A stretch of DNA of 64,000 bases, from NCBI GenBank assembly GCA_016490735.1, contig JAEMWC010000446.1:348501-412500 (forward strand), written 5' to 3'. The stretch's first letter is position 1. Each line of letters starts with the position of its first letter. The notes beneath the pieces are model-generated. The model saw only the letters and a list, made by a program, of their open reading frames with translations, ran no database searches and was not told the DNA's origin. Shown here piece by piece: positions 1 through 45,447 of the stretch. Made by a program: the position numbers and the translations under genes. The DNA comes from Pachyseris speciosa (lineage: Eukaryota > Cnidaria > Anthozoa > Scleractinia > Pachyseridae).

Positions 1-33960
<33,960 letters not shown>

Positions 33961-34476
33961 GTAGTTAACTCCCGACTGATTTCTTTGACTTTCCAGTGAC
34001 TGTACTGGCTTTCGTGTGTTGTTCTATTCATATTTTATTATATTTCATAAACTTTGGAGATCTGAAATCTGGAAATGTATTCTTTGCACATACCCTCCAT
34101 TACTCCCCTCACCCCCCCCCCCAAAACTACAATGCACCCACTCCCCTTAAAACAAAAACCGACCACCTCCGAATTTGCACAAAATTTACGATTAGTTCAA
34201 CATTTATCCAATCGGTAACCTACATGACAACAATATAATGGCAAAAACAGCTTGCGCGCAAGCTCCTCTCAGGGAGAGCTTGCTCGCAGGCTAGAAAACA
34301 ACTTGAACTGAGATATGGTCAGATATTAGCTTCCTTTAGAAAGTGAACAACCCAAGTCACTTTTATGCAGGAAAGTTGGTGGCCTGTATGTATGACCAGC
34401 AGATTCATTCTGCATCCAGGAGAATCCTAGATAATGACGATAGTTAAAGACAGTTAGTATATACAAATACACAAAT

Positions 34477-34527
34477 GAATAAAGGGGGTTAGTTTCTAAA
34501 TTATAGAGAAACTGTGGTGCTGCATCG
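34477..34527 (-). mobile_element. Fragment of a Penelope-like element end
   Basis: gaaactgtggtgctgc with an upstream ggttagtttct is the complement of the end of the Penelope-like remnant at 46,378-46,420 (gcagcaccacagtttc, then agaaact). A small terminal fragment only. Confidence 0.5.
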
Positions 34528-34865
34528 CCCTGGTGGGGGGGGGGGGGTACTCCCTATATTGGCCTATACAGGGAGGCTTCGCCTGAAAGGGGTACCTTTT
34601 TGATGCTTCAAGGAAAATGAAAGGGTAGGGATTTCACAAGTCGAAGTATACGAAAGGGTAGGGAAATCTGTCATTTAAGTATTTAAAAGGGCTTCATTAA
34701 ATTATTTCAAACACACATACCTTATGACTGTACTGTTCCAATGGAAGGTATTGGAAAGGGGTTCCATTTGTCAATGGAAGGCATACGAAAGGGGTACCTT
34801 TTCTGTCAAAAATAGTATATAAAAGGGTAAGGGGTCGGACCTCGGGGCAGAGCCTCCCGTATTAA
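34528..34865. repeat. G-tract and gaaagggta-type repeat region
   Basis: A run of 13 or more G is followed by tactccctatattggcc, repeated gaaagggta/gaaaggggtacc units, and a complementary ggcagagcctcccgtatta end. It looks like a degenerate interspersed element; family unknown. Confidence 0.5.
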
Positions 34866-35349
34866 TTTTTTTTTCAGTACCATGGTTTTACACATTACAG
34901 TATGGATATTTATTGGAATAAAGTTACATAATGTCTGCAGGGAACAAAATAGCTTTTTGCAAAACCCAGCAAGCCTACCACAGCTGACTACTTTTAAAAA
35001 AATTAACGGTCAGCCAATGCACAGTGTCGTAAAAACCCATTCAATAAAAGCCAGTGAAATCAATAGCCATTCCCATGGTATTTTGTCACCATGTTACTGC
35101 CAAATGGAAGTCGTGAAAACATTCATGAACAACAAGCCTGTGTGCTCAGGGAGAGGGTCAATCAATCAACAACTTTATTTAAGCATCTACTGTAGTCTAC
35201 TAGCTGGTCATCTGACCTACTAATCAGGGACACTGTAAATTGTGTGTGTGAGGGCAGACCACAGCACTGTGAACTACATGTGTGGGTTCCTTTACGTCCC
35301 CTTTAATAAATCAAGCGATCCTTATTTCAAATAGAATCTTATGTGAAGT

Positions 35350-35672
35350 TAGCCTCCTTTGCAGATGTCTTTGGGCTCATAATGCGTTCCTTGCCCACGA
35401 ACGTCTGCTGAACCGAACTGCCACTTCCGTTCGTTGGTGGTTAGCCTTTGTTTTGAAGAAACCAATAACAAGCAGCGTAAGAGTGGAAATTGACACCCGA
35501 TTCACGTGCATCGTCTGTGAAAGTTATCCAGGGGTCGAAGTCCTACTTTCCATAAATTGGAAAACGAACTGTGATTGGCTAACCGCCGTGAATGGAAGTG
35601 GTAGTTCAGTTCAGCAGACGTTCGTGGGCAAGGAACGTGTGATGAGCCCAAAGACATCTGCAAAGGAGGCTA
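35350..35672. mobile_element. MULE-type MITE (TAGCCTCC family), copy 2
   Basis: Foldback with ends TAGCCTCCTTTGCAGATG and CATCTGCAAAGGAGGCTA. Flanked by ATGTGAAGT and ATGTTAAGT, a 9-bp duplication with one change. Arms of about 95 bp include cgttccttgcccacgaacgt. Confidence 0.85.
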
Positions 35673-35943
35673 ATGTTAAGTGAGTGGAGTAAACAAAACA
35701 ATACATTCATCATATTAACACACGCAAAATAAGATAAAGTTTTGTTACAAAGCGTGGAAGTGAAATAAAGTGCAATCATCAGAATGAATTAATCAGTTTT
35801 ACGTGTGGAGGTGAAGGAGGCAAGATCAACGGCTTTACGTCACTGCCCAATGACGCAATCACCTGAACTGAAGCAGACATTAAGCACGCAGCCAGCATGA
35901 TCTCACCATTTGTTTTAACACCTCGTTCCTTGGTCAGTGGCCT

Positions 35944-36173
35944 GGGGCCTGTTTCTCAAAGTTCCTGGTAATTAACAGGCCCATTAAGCTGTTTTGTTTT
36001 CCATTCCAGTGGGGAGTTTCAAAAGTTTTGAAAATGATACAGTAAAGTTATCAGCTAAAGAAACAAAATGAACTTCATTAGAGGTCATAACACACCCTAT
36101 TTTCTTGAGATTTTGATTTCAAAATATGGTTTTGGGCCTGTTAAGTTACCAGGACTTTCAAGAAACAGGCCCC
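35944..36173. mobile_element. Foldback MITE starting GGGGCCTGTTTCTC
   Basis: Inverted ends ggggcctgtttctcaaagt and actttcaagaaacaggcccc, 230 bp, inserted in SINE copy 2. Non-coding. Confidence 0.8.
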
Positions 36174-36422
36174 TGGCCCGGGGGTTTAAACCTGTGACCT
36201 TTCACTCAGCAGTCTGGTGCTCTACCAACAGAGCCAACCAGGGAGTGGTGGCTGTTAAAAGGCTATAAACAAACAAATCACAACTACTAAACCAAGTCAG
36301 AAAAAAAATTCCCTTCAGTGTCAACTGACAACTGAAGGCAGTTTAATAAAATAAAAAAAAACTACCAAATGTGGACACTATTTAAATATTACAACATTAT
36401 ACTACAATATGTACACTACACC

Positions 36423-36437
36423 AACAACAACAACAAC

Positions 36438-36466
<29 letters not shown>
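36423..36466. repeat. (CAA)n(TAA)n microsatellite
   Basis: Simple repeat next to the long inverted repeat that follows. Confidence 0.9.
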
Positions 36467-36468
<2 letters not shown>

Positions 36469-36487
36469 TCACATAACAAGAGACTAC

Positions 36488-36882
36488 AATTGAAGGGCTC
36501 GGAGCATAACCATCCTATGTCGAATTTTGAGTCGTTTTTCGATTTTGCTTGGATTTGTCTGAATTTCTGCATGTGAACTGCAATTCGATGGAAACACATT
36601 GTATGGTATTTTTTTGACTGATTCATCCAGAATCCAGAAATGCATTTTTTCTTACGTACACCAAGAAACCAACCTTCCATGGGAGTGGTTTGCAAGTTGC
36701 ATTACATCTTCTTAGTAAGAAAAAATGCATTTCTGGATTCTGGATGAATCAGTCAAAAAAATACCATACAATGTGTTTCCATCGAATTGTAGTTCACATG
36801 CAGAAATTCAGACAAATCCAAGCAAAATCGAAAAACAACCCAAAATTCGACATAGGATGGTTATGCACCGAGGCCTTCAATT
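36488..36882. repeat. Long near-perfect inverted repeat (168-bp arms, 59-bp loop)
   Basis: Arms 36,488-36,655 and 36,715-36,882 are almost exact complements with only a few mismatches. Both strands therefore show the same translated string (KKCISGFWMNQSKKYHTMCF), which I do not take as a gene. The high arm identity implies recent origin or gene-conversion-like correction. Confidence 0.9.
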
Positions 36883-37149
36883 AGCCTAAACTTCAACCTG
36901 CAAAAATACGTAATTTAGCACTAAAGAAAATAGAGAAGATTCTCCTTCTTACATCAGATGCATTTCACTTGTGTTCGTGTCTATTTCTTTGCAGTGTATA
37001 TCCACAGACCCCTATCACGATATATCCCTTTAAAATTGCAAAATTGCTTTCCAGCTCAACCTTTGATAACAATAACTATAACACTTGTAAAAAAAATATA
37101 TAAAAAAAAAGGAAAAAAAACAGAAACGCAAAAAAAAAAAAAAGTGGTC

Positions 37150-37226
37150 TATTGCAGGAGCCCAACTTGGAACATCTGCATCGCAAGTGGTGACGATGAC
37201 CAACCACTAGGCCACGGTCATTCAGC
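37150..37226 (-). repeat. tRNA-like remnant, probably SINE-derived
   Basis: The minus strand shows GTGGCCTAGTGGTTGGTCA (A-box-like) and a degenerate B-box GTTCCAAGTTGGGCTCC. Not a foldable tRNA; called a remnant. Confidence 0.35.
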
Positions 37227-37260
37227 ATAGATAACTAGGTAAAAATAGTGTATTTATTCC

Positions 37261-37452
37261 AAATAGGCGATTTGCATGATGACATCATTTTACTACAACT
37301 ACCACAATTCATGTCATTTTTCCTTTATTATTCAAATTTTTAAGCCACTGTGGGGTTTAAAAACAATTGCCATAATTAGCAAAACAAAAAAAAGAAACTG
37401 AAGGATTTTGGTAGTTGTAGTAAAATGATGCCATCATGCAAATCGCCTATTT
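37261..37452. mobile_element. Foldback MITE of 192 bp
   Basis: Inverted ends aaataggcgatttgcatgat and atcatgcaaatcgcctattt, continuing through the ttttactacaactacca block. Non-coding. Confidence 0.85.
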
Positions 37453-37699
37453 ATGACTAATAATTATTGTTAGTTAGTGCTTGCACAGAAATGCCAGAAG
37501 TGAGCTTTGTGGAAAGCCCGAGTAAATAGCACAAAATTCATACATAAACTAGGATCTAATGTCCTTTTGTTGCTATTTTCATTATTTCCTTATAACATGT
37601 CCCAAGATTTGCATATGCACATGCCCCTGATGTATGCTGCATGCATGGGCAACACAGAGAGGATTTAATTTAATTTAATTATTTTAATAACTTAATTAT

Positions 37700-37952
37700 C
37701 CTCTCCCTATCGGGGCTTTTCAGGGATAATGATACAAATACAAACCATGTAAGAAACAAATAATTCAAATAAACTCAACATGATAAGAATCCCAACTGGC
37801 CGGAGGCAAACCAGTTGGCTATTTACAAGGATGACCAAGGAGTTGAACCAGGGACTACCCAGAACAACACCAGCTAGCGGCCAGAGCAGGATTTGAACCC
37901 AGGACAACCGCATTGAAATCCAGCGCCCTAACCGCTCGGCCACTCCTGCCTC
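37700..37952 (-). mobile_element. tRNA-Leu-like SINE (family B), copy 1
   Basis: The minus-strand head GGAGTGGCCGAGCGGTTAGG with B-box GGGTTCAAATCC is followed by a body (ggtagtccctggttc, atagccaactggtttgcctc, gttgggattcttatcatg) shared with the copy at 63,618. Leu is suggested by the GGCCGAGCGGTTAGGGCGCT head. Confidence 0.8.
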
Positions 37953-38099
37953 CTTAAATTCTTACCCTAAATTCTTACCTCAATTAATGGCACATGGTCA
38001 AAAGCTACGGGATTGGGGCGAGTGAGGGAAAGGAAGAGCCTGCAACGGTCTCTGTATGATTTGAGATCAGCCCCTTTTCCACTTGACTAATCTGTCAAA

Positions 38100-38440
38100 T
38101 CTTCAGAAGCAACCAGAAATGACCCTTTGGGTCACCGTTCATTCAACTGTGTCAATTTGTAAGTGTTCATTGAGGACAAAATATGGATCTCTGGTATCTC
38201 TTGTCAACGTTTTCAAACCGTGTCCCAGACAGCAATTTCAAAATTCAGCTCTCGCATTTTTGTTCTGAGCTGCTGCACTTTGAGCAAAATAAGTTCAAGA
38301 AAGCTTCGGCTGACAAAATGCGTGCTGTGTGACCATATGAAAGTAAGTGGGTGTTTTATTTCAAGGTATGCAAACTTTTGGTGTCTGCTCCGTCTCGGTT
38401 TATCCAGCAAACAGATCATGGTTTCAGCATCCTTTAATAA
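38100..38440 (+). repeat. Duplicated block downstream of TSP1 gene 1
   Basis: Shares a diverged but collinear stretch with 51,890-52,110: gagctgctgcactttgagc against gagctgctgtagttcgcagc, gtgaccatatga against gtcaccatatgc, and ggtttatccag against agtttatccag. Both copies lie on the 3' side of a TSP1 gene. No coding evidence. Confidence 0.55.
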
Positions 38441-39323
38441 AGGTATCTGTAGCCGTTTTAAATGTTAACATTTAGCATGCAATCACTTGTTTGTGTCCTT
38501 CAAAATTCCAGTCATTTTCCATCCTTCAATATTTATGCATCAGCTGCTCTTGATAACCGTTTCAAATGGCTTGGCTAATCCGTTTGTCAACTGTTGACTG
38601 GCTGTGCATTTTGCCGATCGGACGAATATCCCGGCGTTAGTGTACGTTATCATGTGAGAGACAATTACGAGGGCACAGCCATTCGATGAAGCCGAATCCA
38701 TCGATTCAACAAGAGCAAAAACTTGAAACACATACGACCATCACATCCTTTTCACTGAGAAGGTCTTGACCTTTCTTTCTTGAAGACAAAGCTGAGATAG
38801 CTTTACTCAGAAAAGCACCACTTTCTGCATTCCCTGAAACTTGGTTCAGCTTAACTTGTTTGAGATGTGTCATGTTTGTGACAAGTCTGCATCGCAGGCT
38901 ATCAAATTAGCCAATCAGTAATTTACGTTCAGAATCTGAATGTAAATACTCAAACTGAACAAAGACCTCTGCAGGCTCTTCTTTCCCTTGCTCACCCCAA
39001 TCCCTTAGCATTTGACCGAGCGCCAACCTCTCTGAATTGCCCAAATGAAGAGCCTGTATGCAGGCTAATTACAGCTTACCAACCCTTTATTGACTTGATG
39101 CGGTAACAAATTTTCAAGATATGAAAAAAATTTGGGGGGTGGTAATCCACGTTCAAACAATACAAGCTCTTCATACATGGCTCATGGCTACAGGGGAAAA
39201 GTAACCGTGCCAAACGACGAAAACAAAACAAGTTCGTGAACCCAATTTCATTTACGAAGGTCTTCGTAAATCAAGAAATACAGAAATAGAAATATTGAAG
39301 CGGTTTGTTTACATGGAGGTATG

Positions 39324-40112
39324 TTATTTACAAGCCTGTTCGTTGCACGCCCTCGTCTCTTGTAGACTTCCTTCACAATCTTTTCCACCGTTCGCCGGTG
39401 CGGGATTTGTGCAATTTCGCCTTCTGATTTGCACACCACCTCCACAAGTTTTGTCGCAAGCCTCAAATTCGCCCCACTCTGTAAAGCCACCATCAACTGG
39501 ACAAGGTTTCACGTTGCACTCTTGCACTTCATCGACTGGTCCTTCGCAGTTCTTGCCTCCATGAGCTGGCGGTGGGTTGGTACAGGTTCTTGAGCGTTTC
39601 TTTGTCCCTGGACCACACGTTTTGTCGCATTCGCCGAAAGCTGTCCACTCGGTATAACCTCCGTCCACTGGACACGGTTTACGATTGCAGGCCTGTGTTT
39701 CTTCGGCAGACCCTTCGCAGTCTTTGCCTCCGAACTGTGGTGCAGGATTCGTACAAGCCCGTGTTCTTTTCTTCACGCCGTCGTCTCCGCAAGGTTTGCT
39801 GCACTCCCCGTATAAGCCCCACTCCGAAAACCCTCCGTCGATGGGACATTCTTTAACTTTGCACTTTTCCTCTTCTACTGGCGAGCCAAGGTTGAGTTCA
39901 AGACAACTTCTACCGAACAAACCGGGCGGTGGATTCGTGCAATTTTTAAGTCGTGTCCGAACTCCTTCACCGCATTCCTTCGAGCACGGGCCCCATTCAG
40001 ACCATTCGGTGTACCCTCCATCTAGCGTTGCCCTCCTAACGATAAAATACAGTGGAACCACTGCCACACAGACGATGCCTGCAATTGCAGGTAACTTAAT
40101 CCGAGCACCCAT
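39324..40112 (-). CDS. Membrane-anchored protein with four thrombospondin type 1 domains (gene 1)
   Basis: A 262-residue, single-exon reading frame. A short basic N-terminus (MGARIK) is followed by a hydrophobic segment at about residues 7-25 with no clear cleavage site, so a type II membrane protein or uncleaved signal anchor is likely. Four TSP1 domains follow at about 32-92, 93-150, 151-207 and 208-262, each with the C...C/CTNP...C pattern; domain 1 has the TEWSEW tryptophan pair. TSP1 domains act in extracellular adhesion and matrix or glycan binding; the ligand here is unknown. The ATG at 40,112 is preferred over an upstream in-frame one at 40,235 because it aligns with the start of the paralogue at 55,384. 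The C-terminal domain ends one residue after its last cysteine. Confidence 0.9.
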   Translation of the reverse strand: MGARIKLPAIAGIVCVAVVPLYFIVRRATLDGGYTEWSEWGPCSKECGEGVRTRLKNCTNPPPGLFGRSCLELNLGSPVEEEKCKVKECPIDGGFSEWGLYGECSKPCGDDGVKKRTRACTNPAPQFGGKDCEGSAEETQACNRKPCPVDGGYTEWTAFGECDKTCGPGTKKRSRTCTNPPPAHGGKNCEGPVDEVQECNVKPCPVDGGFTEWGEFEACDKTCGGGVQIRRRNCTNPAPANGGKDCEGSLQETRACNEQACK

Positions 40113-40261
40113 CACAAACCTCTTAAAACTGTTTTCAACCGTTGTCGAGCGGCAGTTATATATTAGAAGGGATAGACGAGAGGGCCCTCCAACGGCGGCG
40201 AGACTGGGACCGAGTTTTTCGAGCGACGAAAACATGTTCGCAAGTCGTCGGCCAAAATAAA

Positions 40262-40370
40262 ATGGCGGACCGCTTTTGGAGTAGTGTGTGGAGCGGCCAG
40301 CTTAGGCTGGGTACTTTTGGAGCAGTTTTTCTGGTTACTTTGGATCATATAGCATAAGATCCTGATGCAG
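40262..40370 (+). other. Possible short first exon on the opposite strand of TSP1 gene 1
   Basis: aaaatggcggac resembles a YY1 site overlapping an ATG. A 31-codon frame (MADRFWSSVWSGQLRLG, then a hydrophobic stretch) runs to a TAA, and a good donor, gatgcag|gtaagc, follows. It would form a head-to-head pair with TSP1 gene 1. No continuing exon was found, and it may be chance. Confidence 0.25.
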
Positions 40371-40793
40371 GTAAGCACAACGTTATACAATGTAAAACAA
40401 AAAGACTTTAGGAAAACATATAAATGCATTTTAATTCAATCGGGGGACCTTTGGTCTATGTCTTGTTTACATAGATCACAGGTCCCTCTCTCCGAAGTGC
40501 GGTTAGTGGTTGCTGGCAATGAAATAGTAATCTCAGGAGTGGATTTAGGGGGAGGGCCGACGGGGCCGCGTTTTATCCTGTATTTTTTTTAAAGTTTCTG
40601 TAACCAGTCGACTTTCAAGTGGTATTGTGCATCAGGCAGCGGAGCTCTCGCCGCAAGTTGTTCGGGCCCCTCTTTCTGGATTTTCTGGATCCGCCCCTCA
40701 ATCTAATCAAATTTCTGATACTAGTCCATCCGTCACAGAAAAAAATGGTTTGTAAGAAATTAGTTTAATTAAACCAGTGCTTCTTTCATTTGG

Positions 40794-40918
40794 TGAAAAT
40801 GTAATAAGCCTGGGGGAAGTGGCTTGGAGTGACAAGAATACCAAGGTATTCTTGTCACTCCAATACCTTGGTATTCTTGTCACTCCAAGCCACTTCCCCC
40901 AGGCTTATTACATTTTCA
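40794..40918. repeat. Perfect palindrome (57-bp arms, 11-bp spacer)
   Basis: Arms 40,794-40,850 and 40,862-40,918 are exact complements as read. The inner part is itself a palindrome (ggagtgacaagaatacc then its complement), so the block is nested. Non-coding. Confidence 0.9.
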
Positions 40919-41690
40919 TTGTTTGTTTTGCTTATGTGGGTACTTGAGGCTGGGTATCAGCTAAGCCATGATGAAGAGGCCTTGCAGAGCTTTAGCATTT
41001 TTTAAATATTTACCCATAACAGCAGTTCGACATCAGTATGTCAAGGCCAGTTTATGTGCTATAATTTGGCAGTCCAGTGAGATGAGATATACCTGATAAG
41101 TGGTAGCATATATGTAAATTCGCCTACTTGCTATCAGGCTGAGAAAAATTATTGTGGCACATAAACCAGCCTTTGAGCTAATAATCTTTATATGTGTCCC
41201 TCTAGGTGTGAAGGATGCAACTGGTGTATGCTCAATTAACTAACTGGAAGTCCAACCATGCAGCAAGTTATCCTATATATATTGCTCAGCCACTGTGTAG
41301 AAACAGTAATTATTACAAATATGTAGTAAATAAACTCTTGTCTAATGTTTGGGTTTTCAAAAATGTTTCCCCTGATCAGTCAAAGGGCCTTTATGATATT
41401 TTTGTTATTTAACTATCACAATTACTACACAATACACAACAATATAGAAGCTAAAAGAAAAAAATAACTATGTACAAAGCAAAAAAGCTATGTATAAAGC
41501 AATGGCCGCTATTAGAACTAAAAAATAAGAGTAAAGGTACAGATATAGGTCTTGTTAAAAGATACAAAAAAGAGCAATATTACAATAAATAGAATCCTCT
41601 ATAGTTACGTATTTACAGTGCTGATAGCAGGTCAAAGGGCCTTCCTAGGGCCACCCCATCCTCCTCTCTCTCCTTAGGCACGTGCATATG

Positions 41691-41812
41691 TTGTAGTTCA
41701 ATTTTATCCTTGGTTCAATTGTTATTTTCTTTTGTTCTTGTGTATGGTAATGTATGATAATGAGTACAAAACAAAGGAACCAAATTGAACCAAGAATAAA
41801 ATTGAACCACAA
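41691..41812. mobile_element. Foldback MITE (ttttatccttggttcaat family), copy 1
   Basis: Inverted ends ttgtagttcaattttatcc and aataaaattgaaccacaa about 120 bp apart. A second copy is at 42,590. Confidence 0.8.
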
Positions 41813-41851
41813 GACATACATACATAGATTTCATGGATGGCTATAGATTAA

Positions 41852-42237
41852 AGGAGCACTGTCACCGGGATTTTTTTGCTGTTTTTGGTTCAATTCTGCC
41901 AAAATTACTGCCTTTTACCCGTTATTGTGCAAAAAATGTGCCTACAGAATCAGCAAGATGAATTCCAATGAAATTTTAGCAGGGAGAGCTAACCATAATA
42001 ATTTTTTGGTGATTTTTCAATGCATAGCTTGAAATTTTGAAAAAACTGGGAAGTTTTTTCACATTTCAATCCATTTCCATCCTCGTCATCTTTGATGAAA
42101 TACAGGAGTTTATAGTGTCAATGCAATACTAGAGTCTTTGGCAGCAATACTAGACCATTCTTTTAAGGTTTCCACTCAGTGATGCATTGGCATTTTTAAG
42201 CTTTTTAAAGTGATGGTACAATAGCATGACACTGCCC
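41852..42237. mobile_element. TTAA-flanked MITE, copy 2 (inverse of 367-747)
   Basis: Starts after TTAA (41,848-41,851) with aggagcactgtcaccggg and ends cactgccccttc; the right TTAA is changed. Homologous along its length to the element at 367-747 in opposite orientation. Confidence 0.8.
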
Positions 42238-42589
42238 CTTCAAAAACAACTAACATGAACTAAGAGGGCTTAATTCACTCTGCTGTTGTTAAGTCTGTTG
42301 TGTCTTAACTGACAAATACCCAGAAGTATGATCAGATAAGTTAGTCAAATATAGCTATGCAAGTCAAATACAGCTGTGCCTGAACATTACACATTTTTTA
42401 GTATTTAAAGTATCGGAGAAAAAAGGATATCTGTCTTACAGGTACATCAGATAAAATGAAAGGTACTGTGGGTGGAAAGGATCACTGAGGATGACATGTA
42501 TCGCTGAATAGAATGACATGTATCGCTGAATAGAATGACTTGTATTGCTGAATAGAAGCATGCTATTTTGCAACTCTAAACCGTATATG

Positions 42590-42714
42590 TTGTGGTCCAA
42601 TTTTATCCTTGGTTCAATTTTTAATTTCCTTTGTTTTGTACTCATTATCGTACATTACCATACACAAGAACAAAGGAAAATAAAAATTGAACCAAGGATA
42701 AAATTGATCTACAA
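42590..42714. mobile_element. Foldback MITE (ttttatccttggttcaat family), copy 2
   Basis: Ends ttgtggtccaattttatcc and ggataaaattgatctacaa. Just downstream of the MULE pseudogene. Confidence 0.8.
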
Positions 42715-42803
42715 CATATATCAGGTATTAATTTGGAAATGCTGAGCTGGGGCACTATTCCTTTGCACCAGTACATGCTTGGTGCATGTAAGTTTCATGT
42801 TTC

Positions 42804-44899
42804 TCAATTGACTAAATGTAGGTTTGGTTTTCTAGCATGACTGGCTCTACATTTATCACATCTCCACTTTCGGTTGGTACTGATTGCATATATGGGAATG
42901 TTCACACATGTTGGGTGATACCATCCACAGCACTGAGAGCATTGAACATATTCCTTCCTGTCATTTGGCATTCTGCAAACACAGAAAATTGGCACTGTGG
43001 TGTTTCTGGTGGTTAAATGGCAAGGTACCCGTCGCGTTGTTCTTGGGAACAGAACCATGTCTCGTGAATCTAAGCAACTGACATAATGCTCACGGAGCTT
43101 GACTTGGTCATATGATTGTGTTGCCGGGTCTATGCCATGGCAGACATCTGTTGAAAAGGCCAGAGCAAACAAGCCACAGTCTTTATCATTTGCTTGCCTC
43201 TGAACTTTCTCATGTCTCTAGTGTGCATGAGCATTCGGCAGGAGTGAGCGATGGCAATTGTGCTGACTTTAGTGTATAGACTGTCATAAATCTTTACCGT
43301 CCCAGGCCTTGAAGAAACAGTACTTAGACAGACCCAGTGGGAACCTGTGTTTATGATTTGTACAAATTCACTTTGGGCAGGGGTGACCAATTCACCAGAA
43401 ATAGAAAGATTATGCAGGCCATCTACTAGTGGAAATTTTGATTTCAGAAGTAGTTGCCCAGCATGAATTTCAGAGTCACATAGCCATGTTGTTTTCTTTA
43501 AAATGTTGGCTCTGGCATCTTGGTAAAGGATGAAGTGGGCGTCAGGGTCTTCAGGGTCTTCAATATCTAACCAAATGTTGGGATCTGGTGAGTTGTCATC
43601 TATTATTATGGGTAACTGCTTTGAGACAGGAGGAATGTTCTCTTTGTGTTCTTGTTTGGCTTTCTCACTGGTGAAAATTTCAGGGACAGATCTTTGCTCT
43701 TTTTGGTTCAGTATGTCAATGTCTACAGTTCTAATTTCTTGCTTTGAAATGTTGATAATGGAAGCACTCTTTACATGGTCACCCTTGGATTCTTCATTAA
43801 TGGACACTTCCTTTTCCATTATAGGCAGTTGGGTACCTGCAGGAGAAATATTCTCTTCGTTATCAAGCTCATCCCTTTCAACTGTGGAACTTTTTAGCTC
43901 AAGAGGACTTTTCTCTTCTTGACTGGTCATCATTTCTTGAGTGATGAGGGGAATCTGCTCGGTGTCTCTCTTGTTTTCCTCTTTAGTGGATATGTCTTCT
44001 CCAAGGATTTCACTCTCTTAGAATGAACGGCTGCATTAAGAGGATCGATATGCCACCCGTGTTTAAGGTTATTTGCGGCCTTTCCAACTCTGCCTGTATA
44101 TTTATTTTTTCTAGTAGCTAGAGGTAGGCGTTTGAATGCTGATGTGGCGGAATGTTGCTTTGGTTTTAAAGGCTCAGTCGGGGAATGTCTTTTCTTAGGG
44201 GCTTCTTGTTCCAGGATAAGGCCGTTAGATGCTCTAGGTGCAGAGATTTCCATTTTCTGCAGGCAGACTTGCAGGCATTCTTGGACATCATTTAGGGTAT
44301 TTAAATCATCCACGATGTAGCTGAGAGACTTCATCCGGTTCATAAGATCGCGACATGTAGATGCCACCGTCCTCTTTACTCCCGTTGGGAGAGGGATGTT
44401 TTGGAATTCAATTGTTAAATCTGCATTTCTGTCAGCTATGTCTGTGCAATCTTCTGGTGATTCTTGTTGGGACAGTTCTTCTGGGGACTCCTTCTTGCAA
44501 GCAGGAGAAACAATTTCTGTATCCAGGGTAAAAAATGGGGAATTTCTGTATTTCTCAGGAAGGCTATCAAATCCCCAATCGTGGTGGTGCCTAAAAACAG
44601 CAAACATGTGCTTGCACGGTAGATGGGTTCTTTGCCATTCCTCACAAGCACATGATGGTACCCCGTCATCTACACCAACGGAGACTTCATACCACTGGTT
44701 CAGCGTGGCTGATTGGCTATGTACTCGAAACTGCCCTTCGCCTGATTGGATGACATTGTGATCTGGGATGGCTTGTGCTAATGATATTTTGTCCATACAG
44801 TGTGAAATGATATGGCGTGGACGATCTTGGAGGTAAAGGGGCACCCTGTCATCGTAACGTTTGTAGTGGCTGGACAGCCTTGTGTTTGCTTCTATGTAC
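42804..44899 (-). pseudogene. MULE pseudogene last exon: SWIM finger, Ulp1-like protease, PHD finger
   Basis: The first frame has a SWIM zinc finger (CACEEWQRTHLPCKHMF, pattern CxCx(n)CxH) and a nuclear-type basic tail. After a shift near 43,960, the next frame has an acidic spacer and the Ulp1/C48-like region: WLCDSEIHAGQLLL, then His in GSHWVC and Asp in KIYDSLY. After another shift near 43,200 the third frame supplies the Cys in KDCGLFALAF and a C4HC3 PHD finger (CVCRMPNDRKEYVQCSQC, then HPTC and WRCDKC). The whole catalytic triad pattern is thus visible but split between frames. Confidence 0.8.
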
Positions 44900-45164
44900 C
44901 TGCAACGATTTTGACACCGGTATAAGCTTGTTGTACTGACAAAGTAACAGTTTCTTGTGCTGAAATAGAAATTCTATGCACATAAGCAGTCATAATTAAA
45001 CAGGTAATGATACAACGCAATATGTGAAATGCCATTTCCATTGAGACCCCATTTCTCTATCTGCAGTCACACATGTAAGCAATCAAACGACATCATTTTC
45101 CAAATACGAAACATTAGGACTTGAAATGAGCAAAGATTTCATTCCGCTACTTACTTTGTGTTAC

Positions 45165-45331
45165 TTGTCCGGAAGGAATTGTTCAACCAAAATGGTCACC
45201 GTAGAACTTAGGTTTGCACTCTTGTTACCTTCCAGATATTCATACTTGAACGATTTATTTTGCCTTTCGACTCCATTGGTGGTACAAACTGAAGATAAAA
45301 GGCGATCTTTCTTGTATGTCCAAACCCACCT
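45165..45331 (-). pseudogene. MULE pseudogene exon: TNGVERQNK segment
   Basis: Acceptor attttcag. Encodes RWVWTYKKDRLLSSVCTT, then NGVERQNKSFKYEYLEG. The T-N-x-x-E pattern is where the last catalytic Glu of MULE transposases lies. Donor gtaaca after two bases, which fits the next exon exactly. Confidence 0.8.
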
Positions 45332-45447
45332 CTGAAAATAAACGGAACAGTAATATTAGTATTGCCTTTGCAACACGTGTTTGTTTACCAGGCTGTAATA
45401 CTGTAATAATGATCCAGTTCACGAGACTATCAGATCGACCCGAATAC

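Larger units (their letters stand above)
35158..36243 (-). mobile_element. tRNA-derived SINE (family A), copy 2, with two nested insertions
   Basis: The minus-strand tRNA-like head (about 36,180-36,243: GGCTCTGTTGGTAGAGC and a GGTTTAAACC B-box) is separated from body and tail by two younger elements, 35,350-35,672 and 35,944-36,173. The tail reads aataaagttgttgattgatt on the minus strand. Body blocks match copy 1 at 26.6-27.2 kb. Confidence 0.75.

Noticed and set aside
36402..36884. Same peptide (KKCISGFWMNQSKKYH) on both strands
   Set aside because: Explained by the near-perfect inverted repeat; not a duplicated gene.
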